64,000 bases of DNA from Dinoroseobacter sp. (GTDB lineage Bacteria; Pseudomonadota; Alphaproteobacteria; Rhodobacterales; Rhodobacteraceae), in assembly GCA_017643385.1 (NCBI GenBank), contig JAEPNN010000011.1, positions 58,818 to 122,817 of the forward strand, written 5' to 3'. Below are positions 28,338 through 37,306 of this stretch, piece after piece. Within the stretch, counting starts at the first letter, position 1. The number at the start of each line of letters is the position of its first letter. A program made the translations under genes and the position numbers. The notes under the pieces were generated by a model. That model did not search any database. It was given only the letters and a program-made list of their open reading frames with translations, and was not told where the DNA came from.

Positions 28338-29114
28338 ATGACCTACCCGCAGAAAATTATTGTTCTGACCGACATCCATGTTCGCGCGCCAGGAGAGCTG
28401 ATTTCAGGCATTGATCCTGTTGCGAGGCTGAAGACGGTGCTTGCACGCGCAACTTCGGATCACCCTGACGCCGCTGAAATCATCGTCATGGGCGACTTGA
28501 CCAATGAAGGCAGTACTCTCGAATTCGAGACGCTGCGCGCAGCGTTGCCCACGCCCTGCCCCCAAATCAGATGGATGCTCGGCAATCATGACCGGCGCCA
28601 ACCCTTTCTGAACGCATTTCCGGACACACCGGTCACTCCGTCGGGTTTCGCACAGCAGATTATTGATCTGGACGACTGGCGTCTGATCCTACTCGACACG
28701 CTGGACGAGAAAGCGCCTGACATGCATTCGGGTCTGCTTTGCGAAGACCGGCTGGCTTGGCTCGACGCGGCTCTGGTCGGGGCGGAAAACCGCAAGGTTC
28801 TCGTTTTCATGCATCACCCGCCCTATGAGACGGGCTTTCAGGGGATGGACATGATCCGGTTGCGCAACGGACCAGACGTTATGTCAAAGCTCAAGGCCGC
28901 ACAGATCGAACTGTTGGTATGTGGGCATGTCCATCGTGTGATTTCATCGGTGATAGACGGAGTGCCCAGCGCGATTTTCAAATCCACCTGCCACCAGCTG
29001 CCCTTTGATATGAGCCCCGCCTCGATACACTTGGCCGTGGATGAACCGGGCGCGTACGGGCTTCTACTGCTAGGATCCCATGGCGTCGTGGTTCATTCTG
29101 TAGACGTGGACTGA
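28338..29114 (+). CDS. Calcineurin-like metallophosphoesterase (CpdA-like)
   Basis: The 258-residue protein has the five phosphodiesterase blocks: LTDIHVR near residue 10, VMGDLTNEG, MLGNHDRR, MHHPPYETGFQ and VCGHVHRV. This order and size match the 3',5'-cyclic-nucleotide phosphodiesterase CpdA and class III cyclic nucleotide phosphodiesterases, which hydrolyse cAMP with two metal ions. Activity on other phosphodiesters cannot be excluded. No signal peptide is present, so it should be cytoplasmic. It is followed by a hairpin at 29136-29161 before the convergent YHYH gene. Confidence 0.8.
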   Translation: MTYPQKIIVLTDIHVRAPGELISGIDPVARLKTVLARATSDHPDAAEIIVMGDLTNEGSTLEFETLRAALPTPCPQIRWMLGNHDRRQPFLNAFPDTPVTPSGFAQQIIDLDDWRLILLDTLDEKAPDMHSGLLCEDRLAWLDAALVGAENRKVLVFMHHPPYETGFQGMDMIRLRNGPDVMSKLKAAQIELLVCGHVHRVISSVIDGVPSAIFKSTCHQLPFDMSPASIHLAVDEPGAYGLLLLGSHGVVVHSVDVD

Positions 29115-29135
29115 CAACGACTTTCAGCAGATGTA

Positions 29136-29161
29136 GTTGAGGTCGCTCTTGGGACCTCAAC
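29136..29161 (+). terminator. Hairpin between convergent genes
   Basis: GTTGAGGTC and GACCTCAAC form a 9-bp perfect stem with an 8-base loop, 22 bases after the phosphoesterase stop. The following bases (GCTTTA) form only a weak T-tract, so termination efficiency is uncertain. It could serve both strands. Confidence 0.5.
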
Positions 29162-29254
29162 GCTTTACGCGCCGCCCGGCACCAAGCTCATGTCCGGATC
29201 GCTTGCATAGCAGCGCGAACACGTGGCCGAACAAACCGCAGCAAGGGAGAGTAA

Positions 29255-30214
29255 CTACCCGTTCTGACGGCGCGGGGGACGCCCGCCCTGCTCGCCAGGT
29301 CCGCCACGTTTCTGGAAGCTGGTGTCAACCGGTCCAACATGACAGCGGGGGATTACCGGAAAAGTCTCTGTCAGAAAATATGCGTAGGTGCCTTCAGGAA
29401 ACTCTGCCGTGCGTGCGGTAGCGCCATTGCATTCATCGAGGCTTCCCGCACCGCGAACATAGACATAGTCCTGAACAAAGGCGCCATCATATGTACCAGA
29501 TGGCTGATCTCCGCCCGGCCTGCTGCCCGACCTAAGCCGGTAAGACGATGTCATGCGAACAACCTGACCGTTCACTTCCGCCGTCAGCGCATAAATCGGG
29601 AAGCCATCTGCGGCCCATCCGATCAATGGAGAAGCCCCGTTTGACGACCAGCCCTGCGACTGCATCAAGCCCACAGGCAACCCATGATAATGATACGCAC
29701 CCGTCGGTTGCACATGCGCGTAGTTTGCATCCAGCCCCAAGGGCACCGCACCACCCAGCGCCTCATATTGCCAGCCAGACCTTGGGTTGCCCTGCCAGAA
29801 CTCCGCAGCACCCGGATCAAACGGAACGCCATTAACACCAACCCCGAAAAGCGTTCGCCTGATGTCTCTGGGCGCGCCTTGCCGGGGATCGGTTGGGATC
29901 TGAAAACTGTAACTCTGGGCGCTGATACGGTTGGGATTACCACGATTGGGGAAACTTCCGACGGCGTGTTCAGGGATACCATTTGCACTGATGAAACGCC
30001 GTGACCCGGTTGTGGATATCTGAACGGAATTCCGACCAGCACTCGCGCGGGCTGCTTGCAAATTCAGCGGGTGTGCCGAAGTTGCAGTATGTACCCTCAT
30101 GGGCGGTCGTCCTTGCGCATTTGCAAAGTTTGAAAGTGCGATGCCGCCGACAATTACGGTGACCAGTAGACCAGGTCCAAGCCAGGGTGCGCGCGGGAAT
30201 TGGGAGAGTTTCAT
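29255..30214 (-). CDS. Secreted YHYH-domain protein
   Basis: The 319-residue protein starts MKLSQFPRAPWLGPGLLVTV and has a Sec-type signal/anchor ending near FANAQG. The central region contains the eponymous TGAYHYHGLPVGL motif within a domain that also has GWAADGFPIYAL, matching the YHYH domain family of secreted proteins of unknown function. The C-terminus is a Gly/Pro/Arg-rich tail (GGPGEQGGRPPRRQNG). An upstream in-frame ATG would add six residues. It is preceded on the same strand by a small secreted protein gene 28 bases away, so the two probably form an operon. Confidence 0.75.
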   Translation of the reverse strand: MKLSQFPRAPWLGPGLLVTVIVGGIALSNFANAQGRPPMRVHTATSAHPLNLQAARASAGRNSVQISTTGSRRFISANGIPEHAVGSFPNRGNPNRISAQSYSFQIPTDPRQGAPRDIRRTLFGVGVNGVPFDPGAAEFWQGNPRSGWQYEALGGAVPLGLDANYAHVQPTGAYHYHGLPVGLMQSQGWSSNGASPLIGWAADGFPIYALTAEVNGQVVRMTSSYRLRSGSRPGGDQPSGTYDGAFVQDYVYVRGAGSLDECNGATARTAEFPEGTYAYFLTETFPVIPRCHVGPVDTSFQKRGGPGEQGGRPPRRQNG

Positions 30215-30242
30215 GGGGCCGTCCTTCGTCATTACTTTGGGG

Positions 30243-30614
30243 CTATGCCCCGGTGAAAACCAAGACAGGCCCTGCGCCTGCCTCGCCGAAATCTGCAATC
30301 AGTGTGAAGATCCCAGGCATTTCGCCTTTGACCACCAGTGAGAGCGTCATCTTTTCAACTTCTCTGGCATCAAGCACACGATCGCCCGAAAGTATGATCA
30401 CCTCACCGAGATCCGTGCTGAAGCCTTGCAGCAGCAACGGCTCTTCCCCCGCATTTTCAAGCCGAAGCTCAATGGTCAGCGTGTTGCCCTTGCGATCAAC
30501 GCGTTCGAGATCAAGCGCAAGTCCGGGCGCCCCGTGACCGAGATGGGCCATCGCCCAAAGCGGTGCGAGGGAAAGAAGAAGGCTCGTCAAAAGAGCGAGC
30601 GGTATCCGACGCAT
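30243..30614 (-). CDS. Small secreted protein, possibly a periplasmic beta-fold (copper-chaperone-like)
   Basis: The 123-residue protein has a clear signal peptide (MRRIPLALLTSLLLSLAPLWAMA, cleavage near residue 23) and a mature part with HLGHG followed by alternating beta-like stretches (LTIELRLENAGEEPLLLQGFSTDLGEVIIL, KMTLSLVVKGEMPGIFTLIADFG). The layout resembles periplasmic cupredoxin-like or PCu(A)C-like folds, but the metal motif is not complete, so function is unknown. It probably forms an operon with the downstream YHYH gene. Confidence 0.55.
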   Translation of the reverse strand: MRRIPLALLTSLLLSLAPLWAMAHLGHGAPGLALDLERVDRKGNTLTIELRLENAGEEPLLLQGFSTDLGEVIILSGDRVLDAREVEKMTLSLVVKGEMPGIFTLIADFGEAGAGPVLVFTGA

Positions 30615-30740
30615 TGGGAGGTCCTTTCCTTGGTCCTGAACAATCGAACGAAACTGGGCATATTTTCCGTCGTAAGTTTTTCACTTTTTCGATGTTACGC
30701 CAAAACCTACCAGAAATCGTGTCGCTGGCCCATTTTCCAC

Positions 30741-30769
30741 TTGCAGGCCCGCGCGGGCTTTTCTAAAAG
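30741..30769 (+). promoter_or_regulatory. Candidate promoter of tRNA-Gly
   Basis: TTGCAG (30741-30746) and TAAAAG (30764-30769) lie 17 bases apart, and the -10 ends 14 bases before the mature tRNA. The spacer contains the palindrome GCCCGCGCGGGC followed by four T, which could instead be read as a hairpin. Spacing favours a promoter. Confidence 0.4.
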
Positions 30770-30783
30770 CCGCGCTACGGAGT

Positions 30784-30858
30784 GCGGGCGTAGCTCAGGG
30801 GTAGAGCATAACCTTGCCAAGGTTAGGGTCGTGAGTTCGAATCTCATCGCCCGCTCCA
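30784..30858 (+). tRNA. tRNA-Gly (GCC anticodon)
   Basis: The 75-nt sequence folds into a full cloverleaf: acceptor GCGGGCG/CGCCCGC, D arm GCTC...GAGC, anticodon stem TAACC/GGTTA with loop TTGCCAA (anticodon GCC), variable loop GGGTC, T arm with TTCGAAT, discriminator T and an encoded CCA. It reads glycine GGC/GGU codons. No integrated element abuts its 3' end. Confidence 0.95.
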
Positions 30859-31022
30859 GAAAACCAATCAATGAAAACCACTTTGTGGCGATAGCCCACA
30901 GTTTTGCGCGCATGTGGGTATGTGCAGCGATCCAGCTCTTTCGGGGTTTTCAGCGGAATCATGCACACAGAGACGCAAGCGACATCAAAGTTCTAAAAGA
31001 TTTATGATTTCGCGACCTGATT

Positions 31023-31787
31023 TCAGTCTGTGAAGAGCGCCTCCTTCAGACGCCGCGCTGCATCCTGAAGATAAGATTTCTTTTCAATGGCCCCTTCGAT
31101 TGAAAGGCGCTGTGTTGGACCGTGAAACGCGAGGGCTGCGACAAAGCGGTCGTTCGGGTCCATCACAGGAACTGCGATGGCAACCATGCCTTCTACGAAC
31201 TCCTCGCGGTCGAGCGAATAACCGTGTTTCGAGATCTCGCTCAACTCTTCTAACAGCTCATCGGGGTTTGTATGTGTCGCACTCGTCAGGGCCTTTAAAT
31301 CGATCGCAGCAACCATCTTCTTACGTGCTCTCGGGGAAAGACTGGCCAGAAAACACTTTCCGCTTGCTGTACAATGAAACGGGACGTGGCTACCGATGGG
31401 CAACTGGATTTGAAATGCCCAGTCCGTTTCAACCCGGTCCAGATAACTCATCCCAACGGCCTCTGGCACAACAAAGTTGACCGTTTCGTGCACAAGTTTG
31501 GACACATCGAGCAGGATTTGGCGGCGCGCCATATGCGTGCGCGAGTTGAAAAGGAGACCACTACCCAACTCTCTCAACCGCCGTGACGGATAGTAGCGAC
31601 GTCGATCACTCGCGCGATTGATGAAACCTTCCCGTTCCAATGTCGCACAAAGTCGGTGCACAGTTTGCTTGGGCAATCCAAGCTCTGCGTTGATTTCCGT
31701 AGGGGTCATTGGGCGGTCGCTGCGTCCCAAAATCTCCAAAATCAACAAGGTCCTAAGATTGGTTGGTATCCGTTCTGATAAAGTCAT
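31023..31787 (-). CDS. IclR-family transcriptional regulator
   Basis: The 254-residue protein has an N-terminal winged helix-turn-helix (about 8-65; RTLLILEILGRSDRPMTPTEINAELGLPKQTVHRLCATLEREGFI) and a C-terminal GAF-like effector domain with HCTASGKCFLASLS and EFVEGMVAIAVPVMD, typical of IclR proteins. These often control aromatic or organic-acid catabolism and bind an effector. It is divergent from the GMC oxidoreductase/TRAP/hpsN-like operon with 104 bases between the starts, so it probably regulates that operon and itself. The intergenic part is AT-rich, but I see no compelling palindrome. Confidence 0.88.
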   Translation of the reverse strand: MTLSERIPTNLRTLLILEILGRSDRPMTPTEINAELGLPKQTVHRLCATLEREGFINRASDRRRYYPSRRLRELGSGLLFNSRTHMARRQILLDVSKLVHETVNFVVPEAVGMSYLDRVETDWAFQIQLPIGSHVPFHCTASGKCFLASLSPRARKKMVAAIDLKALTSATHTNPDELLEELSEISKHGYSLDREEFVEGMVAIAVPVMDPNDRFVAALAFHGPTQRLSIEGAIEKKSYLQDAARRLKEALFTD

Positions 31788-31891
31788 CTAAGCCGCTAAA
31801 GAAAAGGACGTTGTAATTATTTCGAATCGTAGTAGCCTCCATGATAACAAAAAACGAGGCAAAAAGTCTCAATTTTTAATAGGGAGGGACG

Positions 31892-33490
31892 ATGGAGTTC
31901 GACTTCATCATCGTTGGCGCTGGTTCAGCAGGTTGCGTGCTTGCAAACCGACTGTCTGCGGACGGCCAATATTCCGTTGCATTGCTTGAGGCGGGACCGC
32001 GCGACACCAATCCCTGGATCCACATCCCGGTTGGATATTTCCGGACAATGGGTAATCCGAAGTCAGACTGGCGGTACATGGCCGAAGCCGATGAGGGCAT
32101 TTCGGGACGAGCAATTTCTTGGCCGCGCGGGCGCGTGCTTGGGGGTTCGAGCTCGATCAATGGACTTCTCTACGTGCGTGGACAACCGCAGGACTTTGAT
32201 GGCTGGGCGCAAATGGGATGCACCGGCTGGTCCTGGGACGACGTCATGCCGCTTTTCAAACGAGCAGAAAACTGGCGCGGCCCGAACGGGACCGAATTGC
32301 GCGGCAAAGATGGCCCGCTGTCTGTGCAAAATACCCGCCTGCATCGAGAAGTCGTCGACCGCTGGCTCGATGCGGCAGTTGAGGCAGGCTATAAGCGCAC
32401 GCCCGATTACAACGATTACGACCAGGAGGGCGTAGGGTATTTCCAACTTACAATGATTGGCGGCAGACGGTGTTCTTCTGCTGTGGCCTACCTGAAACCT
32501 GCCCGCGGCCGGAAAAACCTTAAGATCATTACGAACGCGCAAACTGAAAAGGTTCTCATTGAGGAAGGACGCGCCGTTGGTGTCCGCGCCGAGATCAATG
32601 GCAAGATGCAGGACATCAAAGCGCGCTGTGAGGTTATTCTGAGCGCAGGTGCAATCGGGTCACCTCAGATCCTAATGTTATCGGGTGTTGGAGATGGCGA
32701 AGAACTCGGGCGTCACGGTATCGCAACCGCAAATGATCTGCCCGGTGTTGGCAAGAACCTACAGGATCACTTGCAGGCCCGACCCGTCTATAAAACCAAC
32801 CTCAGCACCATCAATGTCGAGATCAACAACCCGATCAAGCAGGCCTTAATTGGCGCGCAATACGCCCTGACCCAAACAGGCCCGATGACCATGGCAGCCA
32901 GCTTGGGAACTGGCTTCCTGAAAACAGATGAGCGGTTGGAGACGCCCGATATTCAATTCCATATCCAGCCGTTTAGCGCCGATAAACCCAGCGACGGCCC
33001 GCACAAGTTTTCTGCCTTCACTGCATCGGTTTTGCAGCTTCGACCCGAAAGCGCCGGTCATCTTGCGCTGAAATCATCGAATATGCACGACCATCCGGAG
33101 ATACATCCAAACTATCTTGCGACCGAAACCGACTGCCAAACAATCGTGAAGGGTATTCAGATTGCGCGCAAGATCGCGCTGACTGAACCACTAAAGTCGC
33201 AAATCACCGAAGAATTCTCGCCAGGTCGCGAAATCGCGTTAGACGACGAAGCTGGAACTTTGGAATGGGCGCGCCAGACCGCAGTGACGATCTATCACCC
33301 GACTGGCACGTGTAAGATGGGAACAGACCAGATGTCCGTGGTGGACCCACGTCTGAAAGTTCACGGAATTCGAGGACTTCGAGTAGCGGATGCCTCGATC
33401 ATGCCGCGGATCACCAGCGGCAATACGAATGCACCGGCAATTATGATCGGTGAAAAAGCAAGCGATCTCATACTAGAGGACGCTCGCTGA
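31892..33490 (+). CDS. GMC-family FAD-dependent alcohol dehydrogenase
   Basis: The 532-residue flavoprotein oxidises an alcohol. It has the FAD-binding GAGSAGCVLANRLS at 9-22, GGSSSINGLLYVRGQPQDFDGWA (GMC signature 1), GAIGSPQILMLSG (signature 2), and the C-terminal catalytic pair in YHPTGTCKMG (His) and SGNTNAPAIMIGEKASD (Asn). Size and motifs match choline dehydrogenase/polyethylene-glycol/long-chain alcohol dehydrogenase-like GMC enzymes; the substrate is unknown. The start has AGGGAGG nine bases upstream. It is the first gene before the TRAP and HpsN-like genes, so it probably acts on the same imported compound or its stereoisomer. Confidence 0.88.
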   Translation: MEFDFIIVGAGSAGCVLANRLSADGQYSVALLEAGPRDTNPWIHIPVGYFRTMGNPKSDWRYMAEADEGISGRAISWPRGRVLGGSSSINGLLYVRGQPQDFDGWAQMGCTGWSWDDVMPLFKRAENWRGPNGTELRGKDGPLSVQNTRLHREVVDRWLDAAVEAGYKRTPDYNDYDQEGVGYFQLTMIGGRRCSSAVAYLKPARGRKNLKIITNAQTEKVLIEEGRAVGVRAEINGKMQDIKARCEVILSAGAIGSPQILMLSGVGDGEELGRHGIATANDLPGVGKNLQDHLQARPVYKTNLSTINVEINNPIKQALIGAQYALTQTGPMTMAASLGTGFLKTDERLETPDIQFHIQPFSADKPSDGPHKFSAFTASVLQLRPESAGHLALKSSNMHDHPEIHPNYLATETDCQTIVKGIQIARKIALTEPLKSQITEEFSPGREIALDDEAGTLEWARQTAVTIYHPTGTCKMGTDQMSVVDPRLKVHGIRGLRVADASIMPRITSGNTNAPAIMIGEKASDLILEDAR

Positions 33491-33619
33491 TGAGGGAGTT
33501 CAAGCAGGAGGAGCACTAAAGGGATCGTCCACAACAGGATGATTATTACCATGTCGCCAGGCTAGGCCTTCGATCCAGGCGGCAGCACTTAGAAGGCAAT
33601 GACTCATGGGAGGAAGCTT

Positions 33620-34714
33620 ATGATTAATATGAAAACTGTAGCGACCGGCGCTGTTGCGCTGACGCTGATGGCCTCTTCGGCCATGGCGGAAAAGGTCCTG
33701 CGCATCCAGTCCGTTCTGCCAAACACTGCAGACGAAGTTGTGATGCTCAACGAGTTCGGCAATGACGTGGCCCGCCTAACCGGTGGTTCGCTGACCATTG
33801 AAGTTCTTCCAGCGGGCGCCGTTGTTGGTCCTCGTGACATCATGGACGCCGTTGACGCGGGTCTCGTGGAAGGCGGCTTCGCCTGGACACACTACTGGGG
33901 TGGTAAGCACGTTGCAGCGAACCTCTTCGGCGCACCTATCGCGGGTGCCGGTGTTGGTCTCGACAACATCGCATTCCTGAGCTGGTTCCAGTTTGGCGGC
34001 GGCAAAGAGCTGTATGACCGTCTTTGGGACGAAATGGGCGTGAACGTAAAAGGCTTCATGCTTCAGCCAGTTGGTCCAGAAGCCCTGGGTTGGTTCCCAG
34101 AGCCAATCGAGTCCATGGATGACTTCCGTCAGATGCGTTTCCGTGCCCCTCCAGGCATGGTTGGTGCAGCCTACGCTGACATCGGCGTTCCAGCCGTTGC
34201 AATGGGTGGCGGTGACATCCTGCCAGCGCTTGAAAAGGGCACCATCGACGCAGCAGAATGGTGCTGCCCGAAGCCTGACTCGGTGTTTGGTTTCCAGAAA
34301 GTGCTGAAGCACTACTACCTGCAGGGCCTCCACCAGGTGACCGTGAACGCGGACATGTATGTGAACGGCGACTTCTACGACAGCCTGACCGAGCAAGAGC
34401 AGGTTGCACTTGAAGTTGCAGCAAACGCATCGTTGTCCAAGTCGCTCTCCTACCGTATCTATGAAAACGGTAAAGCACTGCAGGATCTGGTTCAGAACCA
34501 CGGTGTTATCCTCGAAGACACTCCACTGGATTACTTCGCCGAGTACTCCGAAGCGGCATCGCGCGCCCTTCAGGCCGCTGCTGACGAAAACGAGTTCTTC
34601 GCAGAAGTCTGGGCATCCCAGCGTGCATTCGCTGAGGTCGCGGTTCCATTCTGGGCCGGCGCTCAAACCTCGAACGCGAACCTCGGTCGTGCTTTCGCGG
34701 CGACACTTCAGTAA
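33620..34714 (+). CDS. TRAP transporter substrate-binding protein (DctP family)
   Basis: The 364-residue periplasmic protein has a signal peptide ending near SSAMAEK and a mature part of typical DctP fold (LRIQSVLPNTADEVVMLNEFGNDVARLTGG, PAGAVVGPRDIMDAVDAGLVEGGF, then MRFRAPPGMVGAAYADIGVPAVAMGGGDILPALEKGTIDAAEW). The RFRAPPG arginine is the usual carboxylate or sulfonate anchor. The ATG at 33620 has GGGAGGAAG upstream. Codon use differs from its neighbours, favouring GGT, CGT, GTT and CCA, which suggests very high expression. It is followed by a strong hairpin and the fused permease gene. Confidence 0.9.
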   Translation: MINMKTVATGAVALTLMASSAMAEKVLRIQSVLPNTADEVVMLNEFGNDVARLTGGSLTIEVLPAGAVVGPRDIMDAVDAGLVEGGFAWTHYWGGKHVAANLFGAPIAGAGVGLDNIAFLSWFQFGGGKELYDRLWDEMGVNVKGFMLQPVGPEALGWFPEPIESMDDFRQMRFRAPPGMVGAAYADIGVPAVAMGGGDILPALEKGTIDAAEWCCPKPDSVFGFQKVLKHYYLQGLHQVTVNADMYVNGDFYDSLTEQEQVALEVAANASLSKSLSYRIYENGKALQDLVQNHGVILEDTPLDYFAEYSEAASRALQAAADENEFFAEVWASQRAFAEVAVPFWAGAQTSNANLGRAFAATLQ

Positions 34715-34724
34715 ACTAAATCAG

Positions 34725-34749
34725 AACGGGCCCTTACAAAGGGCCCGTT
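34725..34749 (+). terminator. Attenuator hairpin after the TRAP binding-protein gene
   Basis: AACGGGCCC and GGGCCCGTT form a 9-bp perfect stem with a 7-base loop, 10 bases after the dctP stop, followed by the loosely T-rich CGTCCTTGTTTTCC. This is a typical intra-operon partial terminator giving more binding protein than permease. Confidence 0.65.
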
Positions 34750-34832
34750 CGTCCTTGTTTTCCAAGCACCCTTAGGGGTGTTTTGAAAAGAAGGACTCGA
34801 AAAAAATTCGGGTCAAGGGAAGGGGACACCAC

Positions 34833-37304
34833 ATGGCTGACGAACCAAATCCAGAGGATCTGGAAGTCGCTGACGAGCTTATTGCCGAACGACGCGCCGA
34901 AAAACCGGGAGAAACACCGGAAGATATGACTGCTTGGCAGCGTCCGATTACTGCCGTGATCGACGTTATAAATTATCGCGCAGGCCAGTTGATCGCCTTG
35001 CTGATGGTGCCGCTCATCTTCGTAGTTGTCTACGAAGTGATTTCACGAAACTCTTTCGCAATTCTTCAAAACGCTGGTTTTGAGGATCTCGCCCGTTCGC
35101 TCGGCCTAGGGCCAACCCTTTGGGTGTATGACACAAGCCGCATGATCGCAGGAGTGCTATTTATGGCGGCCGCAGGCTATGGCCTGATGCGCGGCGTACA
35201 TATCCGGGCAGATTTTCTCTATCGAAACTGGCGCGAGAAAACCCAGGCCACGGTAGATGCGCTGCTCTACCTGCTGTTCTTCATGCCCTCGATGATCTTC
35301 TTTACAATCGTCGCTTCGCAATTCTGGTGGCTTGCCTATTCAACAGGGGAAACTCTCGCGCTCGACAGCGCCTGGGGCCCACTTTTGTGGCCTGCGCGCC
35401 TTGCCATGCCTGTAGGTGGCTTCCTGTTGATGCTTCAGGGTATTCCCGAGATCTTCCGCGCCTTCCACAAGATGGGACCTGAGCGCGAGAAATTGTTCGT
35501 GCGTGCGCTTCCGTTCTATCTGATCGCTCTCATCTGGCTGGTGCTTGCAATCTTCGCGCCCGACACTGTGCCGGGGGGTGCGTGGTTCACCGAGCTGATG
35601 AGCGCACGTCCAAACCTCGACAAGCCAACCATTGGTCTGATCATGCTTGCAGCGATGCTGTTCGTGATCTTTATCGGGTTCCCGATCTCGTTCACGCTGA
35701 TCTTCCTGGCATTCGTGTTTGGTATCTGGGGGTCGAACTTCAAGCTCACCACGCTGTTGATGACGCTGAATACCAACTCCACAATGCTGAACGATCAGCT
35801 AATGGCAGTCCCTCTCTTTGTTCTGATGGGCATCGTCATGGAATCAGCCGGCCTGATGGAACGTCTGTTCGCGTCGATCCAGATGATTATGGCGCGGGTG
35901 CGCGGGGCGCTCTTCATTGCGGTTCTGATCGTATCCACGATTTTCGCGGCCGCGACCGGTATCGTGGGCGCGTCCGTGACGCTTCTGGGCATCATGGCAG
36001 GCGCCACGATGAGCCGATCTGGATACAATGTGAAGCTTGCTGCAGGATGTATTACAGCCGGCGGAACGCTCGGTATCCTGATCCCTCCCTCGATCATGCT
36101 GATCGTTATGGGACCAGTGCTGGAGGTTTCAACGCTTGATCTATTCCGGGCAGCCTTCGTCCCGGGGGCGCTTCTTGCGACGCTTTATCTGATCTACACG
36201 CTCGGACGTTGCTGGCTGGATCCCTCGCTTGGTCCAATCTTGTCGGAAGAAGATCAACCAGACACCTCCCGTTACTACGGTGCGGAAGTGGCCATGATCT
36301 GCCTTGGTATACTCACGCTTTGCCGGGTCTTTGGTCTCGCATTGGGAGGAACATTTGGAGGGATTATTCCGTTTGGCGGATTGTTTGCACTGGCAATTGC
36401 GTGTGCCGTCGCCTATGCGGCCTATCGCAACCTGAGTATCCTGCGCATCGTCATGCCGATCGCTGTGATTTTTCACCTATACATGATCCTCCCGAACATG
36501 GGGGCCGAAGGTGGCTTGCCGATCTGGCAGGTGGTATTCGCTCTCTTCACCGTGCTTCTGGGCTTCCTTGGTCGCCCCATCTACAGCCCTGAGGCCGATG
36601 ATGGGTTTTACTTCTCCGATCTCTGGAACGAATTCTTCGCTGGCCTCATGCCGCCAACGATCCTGATCTCCTTTGCACTGGGTTCGATCTTGCTGGGTCT
36701 GGCGACCCCGGCAGAAGCTGCAGCAATGGGTGCGTTCGGTGCGATCTTGCTTTCGGTGGCCTATCGCAAGTTCACCATTCCAGGCTTCTTCGACAGCCTG
36801 ATCAAAGCTTTGGAAATCACCGTTCTGATCATGTTCCTGGTGGCCGCGTCGAACTTCTTCGGTGCGCAGTTCAGTGCCTTGGGCACGCCGCGCATGCTGA
36901 CCGAGTTGCTACTGGGCCTCGATCTGGCGCCAATTCTGGTACTGCTTGTCGTGATGGCACTGATCTTCCTGCTGGGCTGGCCCCTGGAGTGGGTGCCCAT
37001 CGTGTTGATCGTGGTGCCGATCCTGTTGCCGACCGTACAGTCGCTCGAGATCCATGGGCTTAGCAGCTATGACCTCATGGTATGGTTCGGCATTCTGGTG
37101 GCAGTGAACCTGCAAACGGCCTGGCTCAGTCCTCCGGTGGCCTTGTCTGCGTACTTCCTAAAAGGGGTCGTCCCGAACTGGGATTTGCGCGACATCTATC
37201 TCGGCATGATGCAGTTCATGCTGGTGCAGCTCACCGGTCTGATCCTGCTCCTGATCTTCCCGCAACTGGTGCTCTGGTTGCCGGCGGTAATGAGTGGCAA
37301 CTAG
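34833..37304 (+). CDS. TRAP transporter fused small/large permease (DctQ-DctM), enlarged
   Basis: The 823-residue membrane protein joins a DctQ-like part (about 1-230, four helices; VPLIFVVVYEVISRNSF...) to a DctM-like part from about residue 260 (MLAAMLFVIFIGFPISFTLIFLA, GGTLGILIPPSIMLIVMG, GLATPAEAAAMGAFGAILL). It imports the ligand with sodium. It is about 150-200 residues longer than common DctQM fusions: residues of about 465-600 form an insertion with some four extra hydrophobic segments (GGTFGGIIPFGGLFALAIAC..., VMPIAVIFHLYMILPNMG). The start is the first ATG after AGGGAAGGGGA. Confidence 0.88.
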   Translation: MADEPNPEDLEVADELIAERRAEKPGETPEDMTAWQRPITAVIDVINYRAGQLIALLMVPLIFVVVYEVISRNSFAILQNAGFEDLARSLGLGPTLWVYDTSRMIAGVLFMAAAGYGLMRGVHIRADFLYRNWREKTQATVDALLYLLFFMPSMIFFTIVASQFWWLAYSTGETLALDSAWGPLLWPARLAMPVGGFLLMLQGIPEIFRAFHKMGPEREKLFVRALPFYLIALIWLVLAIFAPDTVPGGAWFTELMSARPNLDKPTIGLIMLAAMLFVIFIGFPISFTLIFLAFVFGIWGSNFKLTTLLMTLNTNSTMLNDQLMAVPLFVLMGIVMESAGLMERLFASIQMIMARVRGALFIAVLIVSTIFAAATGIVGASVTLLGIMAGATMSRSGYNVKLAAGCITAGGTLGILIPPSIMLIVMGPVLEVSTLDLFRAAFVPGALLATLYLIYTLGRCWLDPSLGPILSEEDQPDTSRYYGAEVAMICLGILTLCRVFGLALGGTFGGIIPFGGLFALAIACAVAYAAYRNLSILRIVMPIAVIFHLYMILPNMGAEGGLPIWQVVFALFTVLLGFLGRPIYSPEADDGFYFSDLWNEFFAGLMPPTILISFALGSILLGLATPAEAAAMGAFGAILLSVAYRKFTIPGFFDSLIKALEITVLIMFLVAASNFFGAQFSALGTPRMLTELLLGLDLAPILVLLVVMALIFLLGWPLEWVPIVLIVVPILLPTVQSLEIHGLSSYDLMVWFGILVAVNLQTAWLSPPVALSAYFLKGVVPNWDLRDIYLGMMQFMLVQLTGLILLLIFPQLVLWLPAVMSGN

Positions 37305-37306
37305 GC

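Noticed and set aside
33776..34666. Minus-strand 296-codon frame opposite the TRAP binding protein
   Set aside because: Antisense to a clear dctP gene; the long frame is explained by that gene's codon bias.
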